NCBI RefSeq assembly: GCF_047511655.1 | Contig: NC_133394.1 | Coordinates: 111,064,343 to 111,128,342 of the forward strand | Direction of reading: 5' to 3' | Source of the DNA: Castor canadensis | Lineage: Eukaryota > Chordata > Mammalia > Rodentia > Castoridae | DNA length: 64,000 nt | Part shown: positions 45,261 to 55,845 of the stretch, one piece after another | Position numbering within the stretch: position 1 is the first letter of the stretch | Layout of the letters: the number at the start of each line of letters is the position of its first letter | The notes under the pieces: model-generated | Database searches by the model: none | Told to the model about the DNA's origin: nothing | The model's input: only the letters and a program-made list of their open reading frames with translations | Position numbers and translations under genes: made by a program

Positions 45261-47595
45261 AAGTCAGCTGGTTTCTCCTGTCTTCTTCCTCCTCCCTACA
45301 TTCTAGATAAGACAACCAATTACCAGTCACACCAGACCCTTCTATCCAGAGAGGGATCAGATTGTTGTTTTTCTTCAAAAAACCAAGTCCTCAACCTTCA
45401 AGTGACCCTCAAATGATTTCTTCAGGGTCTTTGCTTTGGCTCCATCAGAACCCTCACTCCTGAGGTCAGGGCAGTTAAGATTCTTCTCCCTTCAGAGGGG
45501 AATTACAAAGAAATTGAAATATTACAAAGAAATTGAAATTACAAAGAGGTTGAAATATTTTTATTCAATCTCTACCTGCCCTTCACTTCTACAGGAAAAA
45601 CACAAAAAAACCAAAACAAAACAAAACAAAAAAAAACCAAGGAGCCTGGTTTGGAATAAAAACACACAAAACCCAAGATTTTTATGAGGATTAAATAACT
45701 TGGGCCAAAGTATTTTGAAAGCCAGCAGCTTCTATAACTGGGATGTACAGAAACATGGACTGAAAGCCAGTCTGGATTGACAAGTGCAAAGCAGGTATAA
45801 GAATCAGGCAAAATCAGTTCTCAGATTTATGCCCTAGGCTGAAGAGAGCCTCAAAATGTGAATAGCTAGAACTTTCAGCTTTCTGAAAAGACAAAGTATC
45901 TCCAGCAAGCAAGAAAAGGTGGTGTTAAGGTATTATGCCACTGACTTTAAGGCAGGATAGACACATGAGGGGACAAATTATATTATTTTTAATACCTATT
46001 AGACATTGGAATGAAGAAGTAAAAACTAAAAAGCATCCTGTCTCAATTTGAGTATCTACTTACTGTTATTTTTTTTTTTTTCCTTTCTGAAGGGACAGAT
46101 ACACAAAAGATAGATCAAGGTCACAATTTAATGGAAATTTCTGAACCAAAACAAAGAAATCCACAGCCAGCTCCAGATGTCTTTCTGACCTGAGGCTGGG
46201 CTTCAGATCAACACAGCTGGAAACATCCGTTCCTGATGCACACTTCCCTGGAGAGACTCCACCCTGCCCAGCATCCCTATGGTGTTATCTGTGCTGTCAG
46301 TCCAGCATCCCCAATTCTGGTCCTGCTCTGATGCTCACTCCCACCCTTCCTCTTAGAAAGAATCTATTTCTGTTTCTCTGTTTCTTATTCTTCAATCTCA
46401 TTTCCTCCTGCTCACCCTGAAAAGAGATTTCCCAACATGGGAAAGACTTGAATTGGGTCATTTCTTTCTTAATAGAATTTTTTTTGGAAAATACTAGAAA
46501 TGAATTCCACATGGTATTTCTTGCACCAGCATGACAGAAATGTGCCTGTTAGGGTTAATGTCGTCAACTGACAGGGACCTGAAATGTGACTTAAACAAGA
46601 CTGGGCTGTATTTTTCTCTCATATAAAAGTCCTGATGCTACAGAATGTGGGAGTTCCCTCAGATTCTCAGTGTCCATGCAAAGTCACAGGTCCTTGAGAT
46701 CCACAAACATGAAAAGAATTTCAAGGTGTCTTACAACGAGGAGTCTCACAAGGCAGAAGTTTTAGCAAGGATGTACTTTAGTATGGCAGGATAAAGTAGG
46801 GAGAAACGGTGTGTTGGGGGCGGGGGAATAGGAACAAAGACTCCAAACGGTGGTTCTTAGCTGCGGTCTTCATACTTTCTGAGCTGGAGGAATACACGTG
46901 GTCATGTCATCTAGCAACCCCTAGTCATTAGGCAATGGTCCTGGGTACCCAAGATATTTTAAGACACGGGGATACCATGTAGGCCAACCCAAAACACAGG
47001 GACATAGGTAAGTGTTAGGATTTCCCTTTATCAGATATGCCTTTCATTTTCTTGTCCCTGTACCCATTCAAGGAGTCCTGCAAGCTTGTTAACATCTCAA
47101 AGAGAAAGGCAGCTGCAGACAGTCCCTCTAGGTCTCCCTGTTCTTGTAACTCAACATATAAAAGGAGATGAGAGGGGAGCTAGTTGCTCTGGCTTTTCAG
47201 TTTTTACTTCACCGGTCCAATGTCTGAGTGGCCCTTTTATTCATAATATTATATTTTAACAATATACTTTCCCTCTCTCCTCACTGTTTATCTTGCCTCA
47301 CTGACATGAGCAGCTCAGGGTTGAGTAGAGGGCTCCACGGTTGTTGACCCCAGGCTGCTTTGACTTTTTGCTTTGCTACTATATCACAAGTCCACAGAGA
47401 CCCTTCCGCCACCACCTCTGCCTTCCAAACAGCAGGATAGCCAAGGACAAGAGGACAAGCCAAGCAGCATAGGACACCTGTCATTTTAGGAAGTCACCTG
47501 GGAACTGCCACACAGCACTGTGGCTTACATTCTGTTGGTTGGAGCTTAGTCACATGGCTACAAGTCTCCAAGGGGCAACTGGGGAATGACATTGT
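45261..47595. other. Low-repeat intergenic DNA
   Basis: No gene seen. A small tandem repeat of TTACAAAGAAATTGAAA lies at about 45,504-45,558 (three copies). 46,560-46,680 (CAACTGACAGGGACCTGAAA; CTCATATAAAAGTCCTGATG) looks like an unnamed old repeat. Remaining frames are 60-83 codons without features. Confidence 0.45.
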
Positions 47596-48012
47596 GTTAC
47601 TCAATGTTCTCCAGAGAAACAGCTAATGGATTACATGGACACAGAAATTGGCTGGCATGATTACAGAGGCTGGCAAGTTCAAAACTGCAGGGTGGACAGG
47701 CAGACTGGAAATACAAGAGAGCCGATGTGCCAGGTCTAGTCCAGGGGCAGGAAGAGTCCATGTTGCAGATAAATTCTCAGTCTCCAGAAGAGTTCTCTCC
47801 TGCTCAAGATCAGTCTTTTTGGTCCATTCAAGCTTTTGACTGATTGGACAAGGCCTACCCATGTTACAGAAGGAATTTGCTTTGCCTTAAGTCCACTGAT
47901 TTAAGTACTAACCTCATTGAAAAATACCCTACTGAGACACCCAGAATAATGTTTGACCAAATATTTTGTCCCACTGTTGGCCAGCCAAGTTGATGCATAA
48001 AGTTAATCATGA
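47596..48012 (-). mobile_element. MLT2-type ERVL LTR
   Basis: Plus-strand text TGTTCTCCAGAGAAACAGCT, GAAATTGGCTGGCATGATTA, GAGGCTGGCAAGTTCAAAAC, CCAGAATAATGTTTGACCAA and CAAGTTGATGCATAAAGTTA is the reversed MLT2 LTR almost end to end. No internal region flanks it. Confidence 0.85.
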
Positions 48013-48694
48013 TACCATCTTTATTCAGCCAAGAATCACAAAGTACAGCCCACAGGTCAAATCTGGCTAGTCCCCTATAAATGAAGGTTTTGTGGGGGGG
48101 AGGGGGGCACAGCTGCACCATATTCCTATGTGTTGTAGGTGGCTGCTATTGTGCTAACCAGCAGAGCTGAGCAATTGTAATGAGAGCATATGCAAAACCT
48201 AGACTATGTCCTGTGTTTGGCCATCACAGGAAAAGCCAGCTGGCCTCTTTTAGGTTTTAGGTGGCCATGTGCCCAGTTAAATACTGGTGGTCTGGAGAGG
48301 CGGGCAAAAGGAAATTGTGGTGGGCTGTCTCCTCATACAGCAACATAAAGAACTCGCTGTGAAGGTCTAAGAAATCTCCTGGCATTTCAACAAGCTTGAT
48401 TTGAGCACTGTCTGAAGCACTGAAGGAAAATAAGGATGTGCAAACCATTTCCTTTGCTCTCAGGAGCTCACTGGAGCTAGTTGGTAGCAAGCAATGGCCT
48501 TCAGACTCAGAGAGAGTTGAGTTTAGGCTGAATTATCAACCACGTGACCAAACTTCTCAGATCATTAATGTTCTCATCTCCAAAATGATTACAATCTTGT
48601 CACCTCATTGAGTTGTTATATAAATTAAACAAGATTGCTTATATGGTGTCCATCATATGATAACCCCCCCTGCTTGTTTGATAATGAAAAATAT
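48013..48694. other. Intergenic DNA
   Basis: 48,030-48,200 (AGTACAGCCCACAGGTCAAA; CCAGCAGAGCTGAGCAATTG) resembles an old hAT-type repeat, but I am not sure. No gene seen. Confidence 0.4.
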
Positions 48695-48900
48695 TAATTG
48701 AACTTTATCTATGTGCCAGACCCTGGGTAAGGGCTCTCTCATGTCCTAATCCACTTAATCCTCACAATAGCCCACAAGTAGGCTATTATCCCCATTTTCA
48801 GAAGAGGACATTGAGAGATCTGGTATTTCAGCTAAGAGTGCCTATTAGTGACTATGATTCAAATCCAGCCTGTCTGATTTCTGAACCAGAAGTCTATCCA
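48695..48900 (-). mobile_element. MIR SINE
   Basis: Plus-strand text TCTATGTGCCAGACCCTGGG, CTTAATCCTCACAATAGCCC, CTATTATCCCCATTTTCAGA and TGATTCAAATCCAGCCTGTC is the reversed MIR from 3' to core. Confidence 0.85.
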
Positions 48901-49717
48901 CCAGGCTGTTCCACCACCTCCAGCCATCTTTTTGCTCCTCTGAAGACATTCCCAGTGTAACTGGGAAATTACAGCACACAAACAAAAGATAATTGTAATA
49001 CAAGGCCATGGGGTAAGTGCCCAGAGAGTGGTATCACTCAGATAAGGACAGGAAGGGGAGATGTCACAGCAAGGTACTGAGAAATGCACAGGAGTTAGAA
49101 GCCTGGAGGATGGTGTCCCAGTCATGAGGATGGAGTGGGTAAAATTTGGAGACAGGGTTGCAAATTGTGTATTTAAGAAATAACTGAGGGAGGAGAAAAG
49201 GAGGAGTATGGGAATATAATGGAGGGGTGAATTTGTTCAAAGTAAATGGGACTCATCTACAATTATCACCCTTGTGTTATTAAAGTATGATAATTCAAAA
49301 CTAAACTAATCCTGGCTAAATCACAGGATTCTTATAGGAAAGTCCTGAGAGAACAGTTGGGAAATGAAGACTGGAGTTAAATAAAGAAGGATCTTGAGTT
49401 CTGGCCTAAAAAAACTGAACTGTGTTTAGTTCACAGTAGGTAGTCATAGGAGGGCTTTGAACAGTGAAATCATGTGACACAGGTGTTTGCCCCCATCCTC
49501 CGGAACGTGTCTGTATCCCCCAAGCATCCCTCTCACTCAGCATTCACTGCAAGTACCTGGCCATCTGTCTGCTTGGAGCTGCCTCCACCGGAGGAGACTC
49601 TGTGGTGGGGGGAAAGGCTGGCTTCGGGTCAAAGACAGCAATTGAAATTCTCTCTGCCCGTTGCTAGCACTGTAACCGGGGCACATTTCCTCATGTCTCT
49701 GAGATTCGGTCTCTTTA
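48901..49717. other. Intergenic DNA
   Basis: No gene recognised. 49,030-49,145 and 49,430-49,480 look like fragments of an unnamed old repeat. Confidence 0.4.
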
Positions 49718-49733
49718 AATAATGACAACACCT

Positions 49734-49908
49734 GACAGACACATGGCGGCTGCACCCTCAGCTCCAGTTTCGGTGGCAAAGGTCAGCGCCGACGGCAGCC
49801 GGCACCTGATGGCATGACCGACCCGAGCCGCGAAAATTTTCAAACACTTTGAATGGTGCTACTTAACACATGGAAACTGCTGATCAAACATTTAAATTCA
49901 AACTGTTT
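49734..49908 (+). other. Non-L1 5' leader of copy C
   Basis: GC- and CpG-rich first 95 bp (GTCAGCGCCGACGGCAGCCG; CGACCCGAGCCGCG), then AT-rich to CAAACTGTTTTG. It contains ATGGCGGCTGCACC opening a 24-codon frame that ends at a TGA. It is absent from copies A, B and D but lies inside the target duplications, so it was inserted together with the L1. It may be a 5' transduction or template-switched host transcript; its source is unknown. Confidence 0.8.
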
Positions 49909-51195
49909 TGCCCCGGGCCGCCAGTTGCCCGCGTCCAGACGGCTTGGGAAGACGCAGACAAGGTGAGCTTAGTGGTACGCGGTGCTCCCACAGACAACCC
50001 TGGGCCAGATCAGCACAGCCCCCTGGACAGACTGACCCCCACCTAGGGAAAAAAGAGAAACTGAGTAATAAGCAAAAAAAGCAATAAAGACATGTTGCAA
50101 AGACGGTGGGGCGCACTGAGTGCCGAAGAGGGGGGGAGGGGCAATTCTTCCCGAAACTGTAAATAAACAAGCCGGGCCTGGCTGGAGAGGCTCCAGCAGG
50201 AGCGGGGGCGCGTGCCCAGCAACCAGGAGCAGGAAAGCTTGTAAAAGTGGCCATGGGAGGAAAACTCCACAGGAGAGGGGGGAAGACCCACTTCCCACGT
50301 GAGCTGTAAATAAACACGCAGGTCAGAGAAAGCAGGTGCAGTGTCACCTCCCCCAGTGTGCTTGGAAAGGGGAAAACTTGTAGCAGTGGCTCTCGCACAA
50401 GAGAACTCTGAGTAAACAAAGCCTGTGGGACCAGGTGAGTGTTAAGCTCACCCATGAGATCTGCATAAATAACACCGCCAGCAACAGCAGGCTGACAGCA
50501 GTGGGCAGGCAAGCCACAGCTGCAGATACCATTCTCAGAACTGTCTCCAGACTCTTTTTTTTTTTCTCTCTCCCTACCTCTGATGAGAAAACAACCGAAC
50601 TACACCTGGATGCTGAAAAACTTACTGAAACTGTATTGCATTTGAACTTGGGGCACTTTGTGGGTTTTTGTGTGTGTGTGTGCAGTTTTGTCCTACTTTA
50701 TGCGTCCCCTTTGATGAGACAACTACAGAACAACATCTGAGGCATCATCTCCAAGATTGGAGACTGAGAGGGACATCAAAATTATTAAGACTGAAACTTC
50801 ATTGCATTTGAACTTGGAGGGTTTTTTTTCTATTTTTCATTTTGTTTTATTTTATTTATATATATATTTCTTTTGTTTACTTATTTTTTATTTTTATTCT
50901 TATCTTTATTCTTTTTATTGTTTATTTTCAATCCTCTCTCTGTCTCTCTAATGCCTGTTCAGCTTACTGTCAATTAGTACACTAACACTCCCTGTTTATA
51001 TCTTTGAAACTTTTTTGTTTGATTCTTTGTTTTGTTTTTTCCTACTTGTCTGTTTGTTTTTCCCTTTTTCTTTAACTTCTTTGCTTTCCATCTCCTCTCA
51101 CCCTTCCATTCTAAATATTACCATTGTTATTGTTACAAGCTAGAAAATGCTTAATTGCACACAGGACAGGGACAGTAACAACACCAAGGGCAATA

Positions 51196-52215
51196 ATGGG
51201 AAAACAGAAAACACAGGGAAACAAGTTTCCCCACAGCAAAATATTAGTACAGGAACCAGAGGGAAATGAAGAAAACAGGTACTCACATCCAGACTCCAAC
51301 AAAATGAAGATAAACTATGCCAAAGAACCCAATGAAGCCCACAAGAATAATTTAAAAGGAGACATACTACAGGTACTCAATGAGAATTTTATAGAGATGA
51401 TACTGGATAGGGTCAGCCAAAATGTACAGGAGACACTCAAGAAATTCCAAGACAACAAAAATAGAGAATTTGAAAAAGGAAAAGAAGAAATAAAGGAAAC
51501 CATAGAAGGACTGTATAAACACCAAAGTGAAACAGAGACCACAATGAATAAACAGATAAGTGAACTCAGGACAAAAATGGACAACATTAAAGAGGAAACC
51601 ACCCAGGATATGGAAAACCTCAGAAAAAAGAATGAAACAGAACTGCAAAAGAAAACGGAAGGCCAATCCAGCAGAATAGAACAAACAGAAGACAGAATCT
51701 CAGAACTTGAAGATGAAATGGTAATTAGAGGAAAAACCGAAGAACTATTAATTAAACAACTCAAGACCTGTGAAAAGAAAATGCAAGAACTCACCGACTA
51801 CATCAAAAGACCAAACTTCAGAATCATGGGCATCAAAGAAGGAGAAGAGGTGCAAGCGAAGGGAATGCGTAATATATTCAACAAAATAATAATGGAAAAT
51901 TCCCCAAATCTAGAGAAATCTATTCCCATACAGATGCAAGAGGCCTCCAGGACACCAAACAGACCAGATCAAAATAGAACTACCACAGGACATATCATCA
52001 TTAAAACAACAAGTTCAGAAACTAGGGAAAGAATATTGAAGGCTTTAAGAGAGAAAAAACAAATAACATACAAAGGTAAACCCATCAAAATCACAGCAGA
52101 CTTCTCAACAGAAACATTAAAAGCAAGAAGAAATTGGGGTGAGATCTTCTGGACACTGAATGAAATAACTTCAACCCCAGAATACTCTACCCAGCAAAAC
52201 TATCATTCAAAATAG
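51196..52215 (+). pseudogene. LINE-1 ORF1, copy C, open for about 322 authentic codons
   Basis: The best preserved ORF1 in the window. It starts MGKQKTQGNKFPHSKILV; a coiled coil spans roughly residues 60-190 (MENLRKKNETELQKKTEG, RIEQTEDRISELEDEM), the RNA-recognition motif begins at NFRIMGIKEGEE, and the C-terminal domain starts at ITADFSTETLKARR. A single A is missing near 52,163 (TGAAATAACT against TGAAAATAACT in A and B), so the last 75-80 residues are replaced by a short out-of-frame tail ending at 52,215. The usual stop region (near 52,391) reads CAA instead of TAA. Confidence 0.92.
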
Positions 52216-52506
52216 ATGGAGCAATAAAAGTCTTCCATGATAAGCAGAAACTAAAATAATATGTGACCACAAAGCCACCACTACACAAGATTCTCCAAGG
52301 GATTCTGCACACAGAAAGTGAAACCCAACATAACAATGAAAGGGCAGGCAGCACCAAACTACAGGAAAAGAAAAAGCAAGAAAGTAGAGAGCAACCTCAA
52401 CTTAGTACACACAATCAAACCTTCAACAACTAAGACAAATAAATGACAGGAATCACCACATACCTATCCATAACACTTAATGCACATATGAATAATGACA
52501 ACACCT

Positions 52507-52624
52507 TTTTGGGGGAGCAGTTGGGGAATTATACAACACAGAGCATTTAGTACCATGTCTGGCATACAGTAGATGATCAATAATGGCTATCATACTGTGC
52601 TTGCTACATGCACTGCTCTAAATT
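52507..52624. other. Short unassigned segment, possible MIR/L2 end
   Basis: ACCATGTCTGGCATACAGTA followed by GATGATCAATAATGGCTATC has the look of an ancient SINE/LINE terminus. Confidence 0.45.
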
Positions 52625-52900
52625 CTTTGCAAGTAGTGTCAGTCCTTGATCTCCACAGGGGATTGGCTCCAGGACTCTCATAGGTACCAAAATCTTTGGA
52701 TGCTCAAGTCCCTTATATAAAATGGCACAGCATTCACATATAACCTGGATACATCCTCTTATACACTTTGAAGTCCTCTCTAGATGGCTTATAATACCTA
52801 ATATAAGTGCTATGTAAATACTTGTTACATTTTTGTTTAGAGAAGAATGACAAGAAAAAAGTCTGTACCTATCCAGTACAGACACAATTTTTAAAATTTT
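52625..52900 (-). mobile_element. Tigger-like non-autonomous DNA transposon
   Basis: CAGTCCTTGATCTCCACAGG, AAAATCTTTGGATGCTCAAG, TCCCTTATATAAAATGGCAC, GAATGACAAGAAAAAAGTCT and CCAGTACAGACACAATTTTT follow a known pogo/TcMar (Tigger-class) MITE in reverse. No transposase frame. The exact subfamily name needs a library search. Confidence 0.65.
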
Positions 52901-52910
52901 AATATTTTTC

Positions 52911-53106
52911 ACTGGGTACCAGTGGCTCATGCCTGTAATCCTAGCTACTCAGGAGGCAGAGATCAGGAAAATTGTGATTCAAAGCCAGCCTGGCAACCCT
53001 ATCTCAAAAAACCCTTCACACACACACAGGAAAAGGGCTGGTGTAATGGCTCAAGGTGAAGGCCTTGAGTTCAAGCCCCTGTACCGCAATATATATATAT
53101 ATATGT
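52911..53106 (+). mobile_element. Composite B1-ID SINE with (TA)n tail
   Basis: CTGGGTACCAGTGGCTCATG, AGCTACTCAGGAGGCAGAGA, CAAAGCCAGCCTGGCAACCC, a CACACA-bearing linker, GGGCTGGTGTAATGGCTCAA, GAGTTCAAGCCCCTGTACCG, and a TATATA tail. Confidence 0.9.
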
Positions 53107-53159
53107 ATATTCAGTCTGTAGTTAGTTGAGTTTGCAGGCGCAGGGTCTATAGGTAAGGA

Positions 53160-53310
53160 GTGCACTTGAGATTTATTTGTTTGCTTCTCACAGCAATCCC
53201 ATGAGGTCGATGCCACTGTTACCCCAGTCTTGCAGATGAGGAAATGAGACACATGGCAGGTACAGAACTTGGAGGTCACAGGGACTAGACCAGGCTGAAC
53301 TAGGGCTGGA
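53160..53310 (-). mobile_element. MIR SINE
   Basis: CTCACAGCAATCCCATGAGG, CAGATGAGGAAATGAGACAC, TTGGAGGTCACAGGGACTAG and GGCTGGAACCCAGACAC are reversed MIR text. Confidence 0.8.
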
Positions 53311-53387
53311 ACCCAGACACTAAGAGGCTAACAGGAGAGACAGACAGCTAAAAAGTTCTTTCTAAGGAGGATTTAAAAAAAAAAAAC

Positions 53388-53493
53388 TGTGACAACCAAA
53401 CAGTTGAGTTGTACGCTCCTGGCAGAAGGACTTCAAGTTCAAGACCAGCCTGGGCCACACAGTGGAACCCTGTCTCAAAAAAGAAAAGAAAAT
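53388..53493 (+). mobile_element. B1-like SINE, 3' part
   Basis: TTCAAGTTCAAGACCAGCCT, GGGCCACACAGTGGAACCCT and GTCTCAAAAAAG. The head is diverged (CCAAACAGTTGAGTTGTACG). Confidence 0.75.
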
Positions 53494-53929
53494 CCTCAAA
53501 ATCCTCAACAATCTGAATGGAGAAAACATATGTCTGTGAGAATGGCTACTGACCACAGCCCAGTTCACCCTTTCAATCCCTTGTTGTTTGGGGAGATCAC
53601 CTGAGAGCTGGTCCCAGGGGAAGAGAGGAGTTGGCGACTGTGGAGGTCCTCAGGGGCTCGGGAAGGCTGCATACTTAACTTCTAGTGTGTCCCAACTAAG
53701 TAATTGACTTGTTGTCACTTACCAGTATTCTCTAATCAACCTATGGACAAAGCAAACTATAATTTTTAAGGCTATTCTTAAGGTTGAATATTATATTGAT
53801 ATTCTATGTATATTCTGTTATAACTACCATGCTTACATTGTTAAAAAGATTTGCGAGAGTTTATGTAGCAAAAAAAACCTTTAAAAATAAAATCTAAGAT
53901 ATGGATAAATAATAAAAGTTGTGTATATA
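53494..53929. other. Intergenic DNA
   Basis: AT-rich toward the right; no gene or named repeat recognised. Confidence 0.4.
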
Positions 53930-54130
53930 GTGTGAGGGGAAGGTAAATGGAGAGGGTGTAGGAGGGCAAATATGGTTGATGAACTTTGTATACTTTGTAA
54001 ACTTTGTAAAATAGAACAATGAAACCAGATGAAATTGTTCTAAGAAGGGGAAAAAGGAATGAAGGAGAATGATGGACGGGGTGAATCTAATTAAGATACA
54101 TTGTAAGCACATACAGAAACGTCCCTCTGC
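53930..54130 (+). mobile_element. Probable rodent LINE-1 3'-UTR fragment
   Basis: CTTTGTATACTTTGTAAACT, AGAACAATGAAACCAGATGA, AATTGTTCTAAGAAGGGGAA and GATACATTGTAAGCACATAC resemble an older L1 3' UTR lineage, different from copies A-D. Tentative. Confidence 0.45.
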
Positions 54131-54199
54131 ACATCTGTTATGAGCTGAGAAAGAATTATGTATGTAACAGTTGTTCTGTATTGAGTGCTTGTGTCCATG

Positions 54200-54470
54200 C
54201 ACACAGGAATGTGCCATGTGAAGATGAAGGAAGAAATTATGTGAAGCATCCACAACCAAGGACCACAGAAGTGGTCCACCAGAAAGCCGGGGAGACATAC
54301 AGAACACATGCTCCCTCATGACCCTCTGAAAGTACCACCACTCCCAACACCTTGATCCAGACTTCCAGCCTCCAGAACTGTGAAACCATGCACTTCGGTT
54401 GCTTAAGCCACCCAGTGTGTGGTACTTGGGTATGGTTGCCCTAGCAAACTAACAAAAAATACCACACTCA
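54200..54470 (+). mobile_element. MLT1-type LTR 3' portion
   Basis: CTTCCAGCCTCCAGAACTGT, GTTGCTTAAGCCACCCAGTG and CCCTAGCAAACTAACAAA are the MLT1/MaLR 3' end on the plus strand. Confidence 0.7.
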
Positions 54471-55374
54471 GTTGTCCTATGCTAAAGAATAAGCAGTAAC
54501 ATGGAGAAGAAGGGATTGAGACAGTTGACACAACTCTTCAATACTTCTACTCGTTTAGGTATTTATTAGGGTTAACATATTACTTTCATAAAATACAATA
54601 TTTTCCTAAAAGGTTATGATCATCACTTATTTACTCCTGAGGGTGTGAAGGGAGCAAATGTGAGGGGGAATAAATGGCAGAAATGGCTCTGGGAATGTAA
54701 AGAAAACAGATGGTAGAAGTAACTTTGTCTTAGATAAAGAAGAAGGGAAGGCATCCTTTAAAATAAACATCTAAGGAGGCAGGGGAGCAGGCATCTTACC
54801 CAGATAATAAAGTACAGTGGTCTTTTCTCCTAGAGAAGGGAGAGAAAGAAGCAATCTTAAAGACAACTATCTAAAGAGATGAAGTATAGACCACTGAAGG
54901 AAGACAACACAGAAAACTTTCCCAAGATAGCAAAAAGGGGGTCTCGCCAAAATAATGAGCAGTAGTCACAGAGTGTATATGGCAGTTCTCAAAGACAAAA
55001 TGGACTAACAAGGCCCTTCTGGAATGACTAGTCTGATTAGGAAGCAAGGGCAACCAGATGTCCAGGGTCAACAAAAAGTTAGACAGCCGAGTATAGATGC
55101 AGCTTCAAAGTAGAGTAAGGGTGCCTAAGTCAGGCAGAGCCCTGTATCATCCCCTAGGCTTCAGCCTTTCTTTGGCTTAGCTCTTTCACTAAGTCTCACC
55201 TGTTGGGGTGTTTTGCTATACTTTCAATAAACTTTGTGCTTGCTTTACTCTCATCCAGAATTTCCAATCATCCACTACACCAGGATGCAAACATTCCAGT
55301 ATCAAGGGCAAATGAAAATTTCCAGAGACAGCCACAATAGCCCTCAGCCTAATTGTCCTTCTAGAACCTGGCCA
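54471..55374. other. Intergenic DNA
   Basis: No gene, exon or family recognised. Frames are under 70 codons. Confidence 0.4.
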
Positions 55375-55845
55375 TTTCTCTATGGACAGGCAATGTCTGA
55401 TTCCTCTCTCTGTGAATCTAGGTGGGCTGTGACTTACTTGTAACCTACAAAATGCTGCAGAAGTGATGCTACATGGTTGCTAATGTCGGGTCAGGAAAGT
55501 TGCAGCTGCTGCCCTGAGCGTGTACTATTTTCCTGGAGCTTTTAATTGCCTTGAGGTCACCGTACAATGAGGAAGCTCAACTAGCTCAAGTGGAAAAGCC
55601 ACATGGGAAGACCTGAGGCTATGTGAAGAGAGAGATGCCCAGTAAGGTTGCTGCTGCTCCAGCTCTCTGCTATGTGGCTCCAGCCACTGTCTTCTGACAA
55701 CCATGTGAGGGACCCCATTCCAAAGTCATCCCACTGAGCCCTCTCTGAGTGCCTTAAGCTGCAGAGACCAGGGGAGGTTAACAAAATGACTGTTGTTTAT
55801 TTAAGTCACAAAGTTTTGGGGAGATTTATTGAGCACCAATGAATA
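55375..55845 (+). mobile_element. MaLR/ERVL-like LTR, old
   Basis: AGGTGGGCTGTGACTTACTT, ATGCTGCAGAAGTGATGCTA, ACCATGTGAGGGACCCCATT and TTATTTAAGTCACAAAGTTTTGG are in the order of an ancient LTR of this class. The subfamily is not assigned. Confidence 0.6.

Larger units (their letters stand above)
49718..52506 (+). mobile_element. Chimeric, ORF2-less LINE-1 copy C with 16-bp target duplication
   Basis: AATAATGACAACACCT at 49,718-49,733 and 52,491-52,506 is a perfect 16-bp duplication. Between them lie 175 bp of CpG-rich non-L1 sequence (49,734-49,908), L1 5' UTR from CCCCGGGCCGCCAG (49,909-51,195), ORF1 (from 51,196), and the first roughly 40 bp of ORF2. The sequence then jumps straight to the last nucleotides of the L1 3' UTR (GCACATATG). 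There is no poly(A). The ORF2 deletion junction shows ATG microhomology and no GT-AG intron ends. The organisation recalls HAL1 (ORF1-only) elements. Confidence 0.92.

Noticed and set aside
51196..52215. Copy C ORF1 as an intact, domesticated gene
   Set aside because: A 1-nt deletion truncates the C-terminal domain, and the element has ordinary insertion hallmarks; nothing indicates host use.
52460..52492. ORF2 loss in copy C by splicing
   Set aside because: Breakpoints allowed by the ATG microhomology do not give GT-AG (or GC-AG) intron ends.
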